Shown piece after piece: positions 7,774 through 16,807 of a stretch of DNA of 64,000 nucleotides. Numbering within the stretch: the stretch's first letter is position 1; the number at the start of each line of letters is the position of its first letter. Source of the DNA: DATKWD01 sp035529695 (GTDB lineage Bacteria; Actinomycetota; Acidimicrobiia; Acidimicrobiales; Salinilacustritrichaceae); assembly GCA_035529695.1 (NCBI GenBank), contig DATKWD010000142.1:1-64000 (forward strand), given 5' to 3'. The notes under the pieces were generated by a model. It did no database searches. It worked only from the letters and a program-made list of their open reading frames with translations, and was not told the DNA's origin. The translations under genes were made by a program, and so were the position numbers.

Positions 7774-9309
7774 ATGAAGCAGCTGACCGGCCTCGATGCC
7801 ACGTTCCTCTACATGGAGACCTCGACCACGTTCGGCCACGTGAGCGGCCTGTTCATCTACGAGCGGCCATCGGAGGACTACGACGCGTTCCAGGCGGTGA
7901 AGGACACCTACAGCGCCCACCTCGACATGTTCGAACCCCTGCGACGGCGCCTCGTCGAGGTGCCGTTCGGGCTCGACCGGCCCTACTGGATCGAGGATCC
8001 GAACTTCGACCTCGACTACCACATCCGCGAGATCGCCCTGCCGGCCCCGGGCAACGACGAGCAGCTGGCCGAGCAGGTGGCGCGCATCATCGCCCGGCCG
8101 TGCGACCGGTCCCGCCCGCTCTGGGAGGTCTACGTCATCGAGGGTCTCGCCAGCGGCGACTTCGCTCTCCTGAGCAAGATCCACCACGCCACCGTCGATG
8201 GTGCCGCCGGGGCGATCATGACCACGATGCTGCTCGACCCGGCGCCGGACACCCCGTTGCGTGAACCGGGACCGATCCCCGAGCCCGAACAGCTTCCGTC
8301 GTCGCGCGACATGCTCGGCAAGGGCCTGGCCAGCCTCGCTCGGCGTCCCGACCGCACCATCCGCCTCCAGCTGAGGCTCGTGCAGCAACTCGCAGCGGCG
8401 ACCCGTCAGGAAGGCCTCGCCAACGTCGCCGGTGCGGCCCGCCGATTCATGAGTGCACCGCGGACGCGCCCACGTGACGACCGCGACTCGGCACCCGAGG
8501 CGCCCGACTCGATGGCACCCAGGACTCCCTTCAACGCGTCGATCTCGCCTCATCGCAAGGTGGCCTTCCGGTCGGTACCGCTCGCCCAGATCAAGGACAT
8601 CAAGTCGGCGCTCGGCGCGACCGTGAACGATGTGGTGATGGCGGCCTGCGCAGGTGCCCTGCGGCGCTACCTCGAGCGAACCGGCGACCTGCCCGACCAG
8701 CCGTTGGTCGGCATGGTGCCGGTGTCGATCCGGACCGGCGAGGAGACCGACGTGTGGACCAACCGGGTGTCCGGGTTGTTCTGCCCGCTCCCGACGAACC
8801 TCGCCGATCCTGCCGAGCGCGTCCAGAACGTGCACGAGTGGATGGCCGAGGCCAAACAGCAGTGGGATCTGCTGCCGGCCGACATGATGGTCGAGCTCGC
8901 CGACATGGCGCCGCCGGCACTGGCGACCAGGGCCGCCCGGGTCGCCACGTCGCTGCGAATCGGCGATCGGGTGAACATGCCGATCAACCTCGTCATCTCG
9001 AACGTCCCAGGACCGCGTGAGCCGCTCTATCTCCGTGGCGCCAAGGTCAAGCACTACGTGCCGGTCTCGACCATCGCCGAGGGACAGGGCCTCAACATCA
9101 CCGTTCAGAGCTATCTCGACGTCCTCGACTTCGGGATCGTGGCCGACCGCGACCTCGTCCCCGATGTGTGGGATCTGGTCGACTTCTGCGTCGACGAGGT
9201 CAACGTCCTGGCCGAACTCGCAGGTGTCGAGACCACCGAGGCGCGACCTCTCACCGGAGCGGGGCCAGTCGCGGCCCCGAAGAAGAAGGCGTCGAAGAGG
9301 AGCGCCTGA
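7774..9309 (+). CDS. Wax ester synthase / diacylglycerol acyltransferase (WS/DGAT)
   Basis: 511 residues from ATG 7774, preceded by GAGGAG; an ATG 24 bp upstream is possible but has no such site. The acyltransferase motif HHATVDG is at residues 137-143, within the condensation-enzyme-like N-terminal domain that opens MKQLTGLDATFLYMET. A WS/DGAT C-terminal domain follows. The enzyme esterifies acyl-CoA to long-chain alcohols or diacylglycerol, making wax esters or triacylglycerol storage lipid at the inner membrane face. A Lys/Arg-rich tail (KKKASKRSA) may help it bind membrane. It is divergent from the reductase at 6654-7700. Confidence 0.92.
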   Translation: MKQLTGLDATFLYMETSTTFGHVSGLFIYERPSEDYDAFQAVKDTYSAHLDMFEPLRRRLVEVPFGLDRPYWIEDPNFDLDYHIREIALPAPGNDEQLAEQVARIIARPCDRSRPLWEVYVIEGLASGDFALLSKIHHATVDGAAGAIMTTMLLDPAPDTPLREPGPIPEPEQLPSSRDMLGKGLASLARRPDRTIRLQLRLVQQLAAATRQEGLANVAGAARRFMSAPRTRPRDDRDSAPEAPDSMAPRTPFNASISPHRKVAFRSVPLAQIKDIKSALGATVNDVVMAACAGALRRYLERTGDLPDQPLVGMVPVSIRTGEETDVWTNRVSGLFCPLPTNLADPAERVQNVHEWMAEAKQQWDLLPADMMVELADMAPPALATRAARVATSLRIGDRVNMPINLVISNVPGPREPLYLRGAKVKHYVPVSTIAEGQGLNITVQSYLDVLDFGIVADRDLVPDVWDLVDFCVDEVNVLAELAGVETTEARPLTGAGPVAAPKKKASKRSA

Positions 9310-9382
9310 GCCCATTCCGGCTTCCGCGAGCACGGCGAGGCGGTTCATGGCACGATCGGGACTCGTCTCAGGGGGTCTGTCC

Positions 9383-11032
9383 ATGAAGGCCAGTGATCTG
9401 TTTCTCCGTTGTCTCGAGGCCGAGGGTGTCGAGTACATCTTCGGTGTCCCAGGTGAGGAGAACGCCGACATGATGATGTCGTTGCTCGATTCACCCATCG
9501 AGTTCATCGTCTGCCGTCACGAGCAGGGGGCGGCCTACATGGCCGACATGTACGGCCGCATGACCGGCAAGGCCGGGGTGTGTCTGGGCACGCTCGGTCC
9601 GGGCGCCACCAACTTGATGACCGGCGTCGGGCAGGCCGACATGGACAGCTCGCCGGTGGTCGCGATCACCGGCCAGGGTGCGGTGACCCGGCTCCACAAG
9701 GAGTCCCACCAGGCGATGGACGTCGTGGCGATGTTCGAGCCGATCACCAAGTGGGCCGAGACGATCTACGACGCTCGCAACATTCCCGAGATCGTGCGCA
9801 AGGCGTTCAAGATCGCCCAGACCGAGCGACCCGGCGCCACCCACATCGAGTTGCCCGAGGACATCGCCAAGGAGGAGATCGACGAGGTCCCGATCGTTCC
9901 CGGCATGAAGGTCCGCCGGCCGGTGGCAGATCCCAAGACGATCGCCGCGGCCATGGCCATGGTCGCGAAGGCCGAGCGGCCGCTGATGCTCGTCGGGAAC
10001 GGGTGCGCCCGCACCCGCGTCACCAAGCAGTTGAACCGCTGGGTCTCCGAGACCGGCATGTACGCCGCGATGACCTTCATGGCCAAGGGCGTCATCTCCG
10101 ATCGCAACGACAAGAGCCTCTTCGCCGCCGGCCTCGGCATCCGCGACCACGTGCAGCGGGCGTTCGAGAACGCCGACCTGGTGATCTCGGTCGGCAACGA
10201 CATGGTCGAGTGGCACCCCTCGCGGTGGAACCCGAACCACGACACGCCGATTCTTCACATCGACTTCATGCCCGCCGAGGTCGACACGGCCTACCGGCCC
10301 GACGTCGAGGTCGTCGGCGACATCGCCGGCGCGTTGTGGGACATGAACGAGCGGATCACCGACGAGCACCGCAAGGCCGACGTCGATCTGTTCCGCGAGA
10401 TCCGCGAGGTGCTCGTCGAGGAGCTCACGGTCGAGAGCGCCACCGACCCGGGGTTCCCCATGAAGCCTCAGCGGATCCTGCACGACCTGCGTGCCGAGAT
10501 GGGCGACAGCGACATCCTCATCAGCGACGTCGGGGCCCACAAGATGTGGATCGCCCGGCACTACGTGACCTACGAGCCCAACACCTGCATCATCAGCAAC
10601 GGCTTCTGCTCGATGGCGGGGGCACTGCCCGGATCGATCTCGGCCAAGATGGTCCACCCCGACCGCAACGTGGTCGGGGTCCAGGGCGATGGCGGCTTCA
10701 TGATGAACGTGCAGGAGCTCGCCACCGCGGCGATGTACGACGTGCCGTGCGTCAACATCATCTGGGAGGACGGCGAGTACGGCCTGATCAAGTGGAAGCA
10801 GACCATCGGGTACGGCAAGCACTCGCACACCAAGTTCCAGAATCCCGACTTCGTCCAGCTCGGCGAGGCGTTCGGCTGCTTCACCAGGCGCGTCGAGTCC
10901 TGCGACGACTTCCGCCCGATCCTGCGTGAAGCCTTCGCACAGACCGACCGGCCCTCGCTCATCATCGTCCCGGTCGACTACAGCGAGAACATGCTGTTGA
11001 CCGAGCGTCTCGGCGACATCGTCGCGCACTGA
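9383..11032 (+). CDS. Acetolactate-synthase-like thiamine-diphosphate enzyme
   Basis: 549 residues from ATG 9383, behind a G-rich AGGGGG site; the open frame's upstream extension overlaps the WS/DGAT gene and is rejected. The cofactor-activating Glu47 lies in CRHEQGAAYMAD, and the ThDP/Mg motif is GDGGFMMN with the downstream EYGLI segment. The overall order (N-terminal PYR, central, C-terminal PP domain) is that of IlvB/AlsS. No small regulatory subunit lies nearby and the partner is an aldehyde dehydrogenase with a 1-nt gap. A catabolic role, such as acetolactate formation or a 2-oxoacid or hydroxyacyl lyase reaction, is therefore as likely as branched-chain amino-acid synthesis. Confidence 0.82.
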   Translation: MKASDLFLRCLEAEGVEYIFGVPGEENADMMMSLLDSPIEFIVCRHEQGAAYMADMYGRMTGKAGVCLGTLGPGATNLMTGVGQADMDSSPVVAITGQGAVTRLHKESHQAMDVVAMFEPITKWAETIYDARNIPEIVRKAFKIAQTERPGATHIELPEDIAKEEIDEVPIVPGMKVRRPVADPKTIAAAMAMVAKAERPLMLVGNGCARTRVTKQLNRWVSETGMYAAMTFMAKGVISDRNDKSLFAAGLGIRDHVQRAFENADLVISVGNDMVEWHPSRWNPNHDTPILHIDFMPAEVDTAYRPDVEVVGDIAGALWDMNERITDEHRKADVDLFREIREVLVEELTVESATDPGFPMKPQRILHDLRAEMGDSDILISDVGAHKMWIARHYVTYEPNTCIISNGFCSMAGALPGSISAKMVHPDRNVVGVQGDGGFMMNVQELATAAMYDVPCVNIIWEDGEYGLIKWKQTIGYGKHSHTKFQNPDFVQLGEAFGCFTRRVESCDDFRPILREAFAQTDRPSLIIVPVDYSENMLLTERLGDIVAH

Positions 11033-11033
11033 G

Positions 11034-12422
11034 ATGAGCACGACCCTCGAAGTCACCTCGCCCTACTCGGGCGACGTGGTCGGAACGGTCACCGAGGCCG
11101 GCGCGGACGAGATCGCCGACCTCATCGATCGCAAGGTCGCCCTCGTCGGTGATCGCGACCGGTGGTTGCCCGGTCACGAACGGATCGCGATCCTCGAACG
11201 GGCCGCGCACCTCGTGGCCGGTCGACGCGAGGAGCTCGGCAAACTCATTGCGTCCGAGGGTGGCAAGCCTCTGACCGATGCGCTCGTCGAGGTCGATCGG
11301 GCCGCCAACGGGTTGAAGCTGTGTGCCGAGGAGATCGGTCACCTGGCCGGCGAGGAGATCCCGATGGGGGCCACGGCTCCCTCGGCCGGGCGGGTCGCGT
11401 TCACCCAGCGCGAGCCCGTCGGCGTCGTGGTGGCGGTGAGCGCGTTCAACCACCCGCTCAACCTGATCGTCCACCAGACGGCCCCGGCCATCGCGGCGGG
11501 CTGTCCGGTGCTGGTCAAGCCTGCCGGCCCCACGCCGCTGTCGGCGATCGAGCTCGGCAAGGTCTACACCGAGGCCGGACTCCCCGATGGCTGGTGCGAC
11601 ATCAGGCCGTGCAGCAACGAGGTGGGCGAGACCGCAGTCACCAGCGAGAAGATCGGATTCTTCAGCTTCATCGGTTCGGCACGGGTCGGCTGGATGCTGC
11701 GGTCGAAGCTCGCGCCGGGAGTCCGGTGCGCCCTCGAACACGGCGGGGTCGCGCCGCTCATCGTCCACTCGTCCGCCGATCTCGACAAGGCGGTCCCGGC
11801 GATCCTGAAGGGCGGCTACTACCACGCCGGTCAGGTGTGTGTGTCGGTGCAGCGGGTACTGGCCGACGCCTCGATCCGCGACGAGCTGGTCGATCGGCTC
11901 GTCGCCGGGGTCAACGAGCTCGTGGTCGGCGATCCCCTCGATGCGGCGACCCAGGTCGGGCCGCTGATCCGCTCCGGTGAGGTCGATCGCGTCGGATCAT
12001 GGGTCACCGAAGCGGTCGACGCCGGAGCAACCCTTGCCGCCGGCGGCGAGGCACTCGACCACCAGTGCTACGCACCGACGTTGCTCGTCGACCCGCCGTC
12101 CGACTCGACCGTCATGACCAACGAGGTCTTCGGTCCGGTCGTGAACGTGAGCAGCATCTCGGATCTCGACGACGGCATCGCCCAGGCGAATTCGCTGCCC
12201 TGGGCCTTCCAGGCAGCCGTGTTCGCGCAGGATCTCGATGCTGCCATGCGGGCGGCTCAGCGCATCGACGCAACCGCTGTCATGGTCAACGACCACACGG
12301 CGTTCCGCGTCGACTGGATGCCCTTCGGCGGGCGTGGCCCGTCGGGGATCGGGATGGGTGGCATGGGCCCGACCGTGCACGAGATGACCCGCCTGAAGAT
12401 GACGGTGCTGAACCTGTCCTGA
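11034..12422 (+). CDS. NAD(P)-dependent aldehyde dehydrogenase
   Basis: 462 residues from ATG 11034, one nucleotide after the TPP-enzyme stop, so the two are co-translated. It has the standard ALDH layout: the cofactor motif around SFIGSARVG, the general-base Glu in ALEHGG (about residue 235), and the nucleophile Cys269 in HAGQVCVSVQ. It probably oxidises an aldehyde made by the preceding ThDP enzyme; the aldehyde itself is not evident. It is slightly shorter than the usual 480-500 residues, owing to a compact N-terminus. Confidence 0.88.
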   Translation: MSTTLEVTSPYSGDVVGTVTEAGADEIADLIDRKVALVGDRDRWLPGHERIAILERAAHLVAGRREELGKLIASEGGKPLTDALVEVDRAANGLKLCAEEIGHLAGEEIPMGATAPSAGRVAFTQREPVGVVVAVSAFNHPLNLIVHQTAPAIAAGCPVLVKPAGPTPLSAIELGKVYTEAGLPDGWCDIRPCSNEVGETAVTSEKIGFFSFIGSARVGWMLRSKLAPGVRCALEHGGVAPLIVHSSADLDKAVPAILKGGYYHAGQVCVSVQRVLADASIRDELVDRLVAGVNELVVGDPLDAATQVGPLIRSGEVDRVGSWVTEAVDAGATLAAGGEALDHQCYAPTLLVDPPSDSTVMTNEVFGPVVNVSSISDLDDGIAQANSLPWAFQAAVFAQDLDAAMRAAQRIDATAVMVNDHTAFRVDWMPFGGRGPSGIGMGGMGPTVHEMTRLKMTVLNLS

Positions 12423-12436
12423 CCTGGCTGGTCAGG
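12418..12436. terminator. Possible bidirectional hairpin between ALDH and RIO-kinase genes
   Basis: A 7-bp stem CCTGACC/GGTCAGG with a 5-nt loop overlaps the ALDH stop and lies before the convergent RIO-kinase stop. There is no T-run, so it is a weak candidate. Confidence 0.3.
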
Positions 12437-12483
12437 GTTGTCGTGACGGAGGGATTTCGTCGAACACCGTCGAGTGGTTGGCC

Positions 12484-13233
12484 TCACATGGCGTCGAAGA
12501 GCAGGTCGGCGAAGGCTGCCTCGGCGTCGATCGGGTGGCCCTGGCGTTCGAACCAGTCGGCGACGTTGGTCAGGTCGCGGTGCAGGAAATCGAGGCCGCC
12601 CGGGTTGGCGGCCAGGTCGACGGCCTGCGGGAAGTCGATCAGCCAGACCTCGCCCTGCCACCACAGCAGGTTGTACGCCGACAGGTCGCCGTGGACCCAC
12701 CCGCAGGCCACGACGATGCGCAACTGGGTGATCAGCTGCCGCCAGATGTCGGCGAGCACCGGCCCGCGTGGTCGTGCCCGTGCCAGGGTCGGCGCGGCCT
12801 GGTCGGGCTCACCGATGTACTCCATGACGAACCGGTCGTCGCCAAAGCTCACGGGGAAGGGCACGCGCACGCCGGCTGCCCAAAGCTGCTGCATGACGTC
12901 GTGCTCGTGGTTCGTCCATCGTTGCTGCAACAGCTGCTTGCCGTGGGTCGTCATCTGTTCGACGGCGCGCCGGTCGCGGCTCTTGCGGAACTGCCGACCT
13001 TCTCGATAGGCGACATCGTGACGGAACTGGCTGGCCTGTTGAACGCCCATGGCCTCGAGGAGTCCCTTGGCCTTCACCTCCCGCGGGAGGTAGCGCTTGA
13101 CGGCGAGCAAGGCCGAGCGGTCGTCGCCGCAGCGTTCGATGAGGTCGACCTGGGCTTCCTTGCCGGTGCGGAGGACACCGAGGTCGGTGTCGGTGAACGG
13201 CTCGGGGACGAGCCATTCGGGAATCGGGGGCAT
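12484..13233 (-). CDS. RIO1-like serine kinase
   Basis: 249 residues from ATG 13233, with an AGGAGA ribosome site 7 nt upstream. The sequence shows a RIO-type atypical kinase. The ATP-binding Lys lies in LAVKRYLPRE, and the catalytic loop is HGDLSAYNLLWW (about residues 178-189), with the catalytic Asp and Mg-binding Asn. The metal-binding motif is LIDFPQAVD. There is no signal peptide, so it is cytoplasmic. RIO1 proteins in eukaryotes and archaea act in small-subunit maturation; bacterial homologues are poorly characterised, so the target is unknown. It is divergent from the adenylate cyclase, with a 157-bp gap in which I see no further gene. Confidence 0.85.
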   Translation of the reverse strand: MPPIPEWLVPEPFTDTDLGVLRTGKEAQVDLIERCGDDRSALLAVKRYLPREVKAKGLLEAMGVQQASQFRHDVAYREGRQFRKSRDRRAVEQMTTHGKQLLQQRWTNHEHDVMQQLWAAGVRVPFPVSFGDDRFVMEYIGEPDQAAPTLARARPRGPVLADIWRQLITQLRIVVACGWVHGDLSAYNLLWWQGEVWLIDFPQAVDLAANPGGLDFLHRDLTNVADWFERQGHPIDAEAAFADLLFDAM

Positions 13234-13374
13234 CGCAGTTCTCCTGAAGTCGGTCGGAACGGGACGGGCCCGGCACGACCGCAGGCGTCAGGAGCGTGCA
13301 GCGCGACCGAGCGAGGGGGTGCAGACAGTCATCTGGACACGACCTCCTTCGGCTCGGCGAACGTGTGCGCACAT

Positions 13375-13380
13375 TAGCGT
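13375..13380 (+). promoter_or_regulatory. -10-like box TAGCGT for the adenylate cyclase
   Basis: TAGCGT ends 10 nt before GTG 13391. It supports that start over the in-frame GTG at 13379, which overlaps the box itself. Confidence 0.4.
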
Positions 13381-13390
13381 GCGGACCAAC

Positions 13391-14449
13391 GTGACCGACG
13401 TCGACCTCCGCAAGCTCCTGATCGACGCCGGCGCGCATCCGCTCGAGGTGAGTCGCGCCGAGGCGGAGGGCCCCGGCGCGCTGCGGGCCTACGCCTTCGA
13501 GCGATTGATGTTTCCCGGCGAGCGTCGGACCCCGGTTGACGTGTGGGAGTCCACCGGATTCGATCCTGATTTCGGACGGGCGTTGTGGCGGGCGATGGGG
13601 TTCGCAGCAATTCCCGACGACACCCCGGCCCTCACCGACGCCGACCTCGACGCATTGGGACATCTCCAGCAGTTGCTGGAGTTGGGGATCGACGAGGACC
13701 AGGTCCTACGAATGACGCGGCTGATCGGTCAGGCCATGGCGCGGATCTCCGATGCGCTCATCAGCCAGTTCCGTGACGCGCTGGCGGCCGAGCCACCCGA
13801 CGCAGCCGCGACCGACGTCGATGCGCTGATTCCGCTCGGCGGGCTCGCTCTGGGGCCGGCCCTCGACGCCGAGGTGACCTATCTGCTGCATCGGCACCTC
13901 GTCGACGCGGTTCGGCGTCAGCTCCAGACCGCCGAGGACGGAACCCCGACGCGTATCATCGCGGTCGGATTCGCCGATCTGGTCGACTTCACCGAGGTGT
14001 CACAACGCATCGACGAGGGTGAGCTGCAGGCGCTGGTCGACGGGTTCGAGTCGACCACGAGCGCCATCGTCACCGGTGTCGACGGTCAGGTCGTCAAGCT
14101 CATCGGTGACGCGGTCCTGTTCACGACCGATGACCCCGCGGCGGCCGTCGATGTCGCACTGGCACTCACCGACGCGTTCTCCGACCGGAACGTGCCCGAT
14201 GTCCGGGTCGGCGTGGCCTACGGGCCGGTCCTGGTGCACCAGGGTGACGTCTTCGGGCCCGTGGTCAACCTCGCGAGTCGGGCGGTCAACGTCGCAACGC
14301 CCGGTTCGGTGCTGGTCGACGAGGCCACTGCGGAGGCGCTCGGCGATGCGGTCGACCTGCGCGTGTCGCCGATTCGTTCGAGGAACCTGAAGGGCATCGG
14401 CCGGACCAAGCTCTACCGAGTCCGCCATTCGACGGGCATCAAGAGGTGA
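13391..14449 (+). CDS. Class III adenylate cyclase with Rv1264-like regulatory N-terminus
   Basis: 352 residues from GTG 13391. The N-terminal half (about 1-180) resembles the autoinhibitory, pH-sensing domain of mycobacterial Rv1264, with the LLELGIDEDQVLRMTRLIGQ pattern. The C-terminal half is a class III cyclase domain. Metal-binding Asp196 (GFADLVDFT) and Asp240 (IGDAVLF) are present. Lys236, before IGD, is the adenine-selecting residue, the DVFGPVVNLASR segment holds the second specificity residue, and the transition-state Asn and Arg lie in VNLASR. ATP to cAMP activity is therefore expected from a soluble homodimer. The long frame back to 13097 runs antisense through the kinase gene and is rejected. 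Confidence 0.85.
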   Translation: MTDVDLRKLLIDAGAHPLEVSRAEAEGPGALRAYAFERLMFPGERRTPVDVWESTGFDPDFGRALWRAMGFAAIPDDTPALTDADLDALGHLQQLLELGIDEDQVLRMTRLIGQAMARISDALISQFRDALAAEPPDAAATDVDALIPLGGLALGPALDAEVTYLLHRHLVDAVRRQLQTAEDGTPTRIIAVGFADLVDFTEVSQRIDEGELQALVDGFESTTSAIVTGVDGQVVKLIGDAVLFTTDDPAAAVDVALALTDAFSDRNVPDVRVGVAYGPVLVHQGDVFGPVVNLASRAVNVATPGSVLVDEATAEALGDAVDLRVSPIRSRNLKGIGRTKLYRVRHSTGIKR

Positions 14450-14458
14450 CGGCCTCGC

Positions 14459-15163
14459 TCAGACCGTCGGGGGGACCATCAACTCCATGTCGGCGCCGAG
14501 CCCGGCGAGGACCTCGTCGATGATCGCGCGCCGGCCCTGCGACTTCGTGAGTCCGTAGGCGCTGGTGCTGAACTGACCCAAGCGCCGCGCTGCGCCGATC
14601 GCCGCGTCCTCGAGCTCGTCGAGGGTGACGACCTGATCGAGGTAGCCGGCGTCGACCGCAGTCACCGGGCTGTAGATCTCGGCCTGCACGGTCGCCCGCG
14701 TGAAGTGGCGCTTGGAGAGTCGGTCACGGGCGAGCTCGACCGCATAGCGAGGCAGACCCATGCCGATGGCCGTCTCGTTGAGTCCGATCTTCGCCGGCAC
14801 GTCCGCACCGATCCGCGTGTCGCACGACAGCACGAGCAGCGCTCCGGCCGCCAGTGCGTGTCCGGTCACCGCCGCGACCGTGGGCTGGGGGTGTCCGTAG
14901 ATCCGCATCAGCAACTCGCCGCCCGCGCCGACGAGTCCGCGGGTCGCATCGGCCCCCTGGGTCATCACCGAGAGGTCGAAGCCGGCGCTGAACTTGCCGT
15001 CGCGCCCGATGATGCAGACGGCTTCGGCATCCGCCGTTGCCTGGTCGAGCGCGGCGTGCACGGCGTCGATGACTGCGTGCGAGACGGCATTGGCCTTGCC
15101 GTCATCGAGTCGGATGGCCGCGACGCCTTCCTCGATCGTGGTGGTGACGGGCGAATCGCTCAT
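14459..15163 (-). CDS. Crotonase-fold protein (enoyl-CoA hydratase/isomerase family), short
   Basis: 234 residues from ATG 15163. The opening VTTTIEEGVAAIRLDDGKANAVS, the FSAGFDLSVM oxyanion block and GHALAAGALLVLSCDTRIG are crotonase landmarks. The usual catalytic Glu of hydratases, in a GxxPExG-type segment, is replaced by IGLNETAIGMGLP. The acyl substrate and exact reaction (hydratase, isomerase or hydrolase) therefore cannot be assigned. It is convergent with the cyclase, 9 bp apart, and divergent from the CotH gene. Confidence 0.78.
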   Translation of the reverse strand: MSDSPVTTTIEEGVAAIRLDDGKANAVSHAVIDAVHAALDQATADAEAVCIIGRDGKFSAGFDLSVMTQGADATRGLVGAGGELLMRIYGHPQPTVAAVTGHALAAGALLVLSCDTRIGADVPAKIGLNETAIGMGLPRYAVELARDRLSKRHFTRATVQAEIYSPVTAVDAGYLDQVVTLDELEDAAIGAARRLGQFSTSAYGLTKSQGRRAIIDEVLAGLGADMELMVPPTV

Positions 15164-15169
15164 GGGTCG

Positions 15170-15175
15170 AAGGTA
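15170..15175 (-). promoter_or_regulatory. -10-like box TACCTT for the crotonase gene
   Basis: On the minus strand TACCTT ends 6 nt before ATG 15163. It faces the CotH promoter box at 15229-15234 within a 79-bp divergent gap. Confidence 0.45.
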
Positions 15176-15228
15176 GTCGTCGTCACGCACGGCGACGAGA
15201 CGCACCGCTGGCCCGAATCGCAGCTGGC

Positions 15229-15234
15229 TACCAT
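15229..15234 (+). promoter_or_regulatory. -10-like box TACCAT for the CotH locus
   Basis: TACCAT ends 8 nt before GTG 15243 with no Shine-Dalgarno. It is the probable promoter of the CotH-VTC-DUF4956 run. Confidence 0.45.
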
Positions 15235-15242
15235 CGTCCGAC

Positions 15243-16793
15243 GTGTCACCGCGACGAATGGGGATCATCGCAGTCGTGGTCATCGCCGTTCTGTCGGCCA
15301 TCGTGGCGGCATCAGCCAACACCGCGACGGGCTCGGCTGCGACGGCCGGGGCGTGCCAGCCCGAACTCGAGCCGACCTGGGGCGTCGAAGGCGAGCCGAT
15401 CGAGGTCCTGCTCGTGTGCGGGACCGGTCAGCTTCCCGCCGCCGGCGAGGTGCGCCTCGTCGATGCGCCACCGGGTGCGTTGCTCGCTGCCGACGGTCGA
15501 TCGATCCGGTGGATGCCCGACCTCGACCAAGCGGCGACCTACGACATGGGTGTCCAGATCGGTGACGAGCGCACGTCGGTGGTGGTCGGTGTGGGCGATG
15601 CGTGGGCGCAGCCCGACAACGTCGCGCCGCTCGAGCCCACCAGGCTGACGATGGAGTCCGGCTTGCCGGTGTTCCACATCGTCACCGACGCCAGCGTCGA
15701 TGCCGACGAGTACCGGCCGGCTCGGGTGACCCATCTCGGGCACGAGTACGTCGGCGCGGCCGCCAAGCTGCGCGGGTCGTTGTCGCTGAGGTACGAGAAG
15801 GACAACTTCACCCTGAGGTTCGACCCGAACGATCCCTTCACCGACCCGCGCCTACCGGCGCTCGACGGCAGCCTCAAGTTGGTGCTCAACGGCGACTTCG
15901 ACGACAACAGCCACCTTCGGAACCGGGTGGCGTTCGAGCTGTGGGACCAGATGAGCCCCGCTCACCTCCAGGTCGGGCATGCGAGCGCCGTCGTCTATGT
16001 CAACGGCGAGTACGCCGGGCTCTACACCGTCACCGATCAGATCGGCGAGGAGTTCCTCGCCGATGCGGGCCTCGAAGGCGGCGAGCTCTACAAGTCGGTC
16101 GGGCACGATGCCGACTTCACCTCCGCGCCCGGCACGTTGGCCGACCGCGATCTCGAGCAGAAGGTGCCGGATCCGAAGGACCAGGTGGTCGCCGATCCCG
16201 CGGTGTTCGACCTGTACGACTTCGTCGACGGTGCCGACGACGGGACGTTCCGTGCCGAGATCGCCGACCGCGTGGTGCTCGACGACTTCGTCGACTGGCT
16301 GGTGCTCGTGAGCCTCATCGGCGCAGGCGACTCCACGGCCAAGAACGCCTACGTCTACGGACCGGCCGACGGCAGTGGCTTCCGGGCGATTCCGTGGGAC
16401 TTCAACCACAGCTTCGGACAGGACTTCCTGACCCACCGCGTGCCGCCCGACGCTGCGCTTCCCTCGTCGATCGTCGACGACAACCGGCTCTTCGCGCGGT
16501 TGCTCGATGATCCCGTGCTCGGGGCGCTCGTGGTCGAACGGACCGACGAGGTGCTCGGCGGGGTCGGCTCGGCGGACGCCGTCGACGAGCTCGTGGCGCA
16601 GCTCGGAACCGAGGTGCGTGCCGCGGCGCTTCGCGACGAGCAGCGGTGGGCGTCGACCCATCGGGAGACGCCGGCGTGGAGTGAACGAGACGACTTCACG
16701 ACCTTCGACCAGGAGCTCGATCAGCTGACCGCGTGGTACGCCGAGCGCATCGGCGTCCTCAGAGACGACCTGCGGCGCGTCACGAAGGTTTAG
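15243..16793 (+). CDS. CotH-family kinase-like protein, exported or membrane-anchored
   Basis: 516 residues from GTG 15243. An N-terminal hydrophobic segment (about 6-26, after Arg residues) is a signal peptide or anchor. A short Ig-like stretch (to about 120) precedes a CotH domain (about 150-500). Landmarks are LKLVLNGDFDDNSHLRNRVAFELW, VYVNGEYAGLYTVTDQI, and AIPWDFNHSFGQ with the metal-binding Asp. CotH proteins are atypical secreted kinases; Bacillus CotH phosphorylates spore-coat proteins. This organism group is not known to make such spores, so a different extracellular target is likely. It heads a locus with a VTC-domain gene, DUF4956 and a second, much larger CotH protein. Confidence 0.88.
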   Translation: MSPRRMGIIAVVVIAVLSAIVAASANTATGSAATAGACQPELEPTWGVEGEPIEVLLVCGTGQLPAAGEVRLVDAPPGALLAADGRSIRWMPDLDQAATYDMGVQIGDERTSVVVGVGDAWAQPDNVAPLEPTRLTMESGLPVFHIVTDASVDADEYRPARVTHLGHEYVGAAAKLRGSLSLRYEKDNFTLRFDPNDPFTDPRLPALDGSLKLVLNGDFDDNSHLRNRVAFELWDQMSPAHLQVGHASAVVYVNGEYAGLYTVTDQIGEEFLADAGLEGGELYKSVGHDADFTSAPGTLADRDLEQKVPDPKDQVVADPAVFDLYDFVDGADDGTFRAEIADRVVLDDFVDWLVLVSLIGAGDSTAKNAYVYGPADGSGFRAIPWDFNHSFGQDFLTHRVPPDAALPSSIVDDNRLFARLLDDPVLGALVVERTDEVLGGVGSADAVDELVAQLGTEVRAAALRDEQRWASTHRETPAWSERDDFTTFDQELDQLTAWYAERIGVLRDDLRRVTKV

Positions 16794-16807
16794 GCTCGCC
16801 CGACCGC

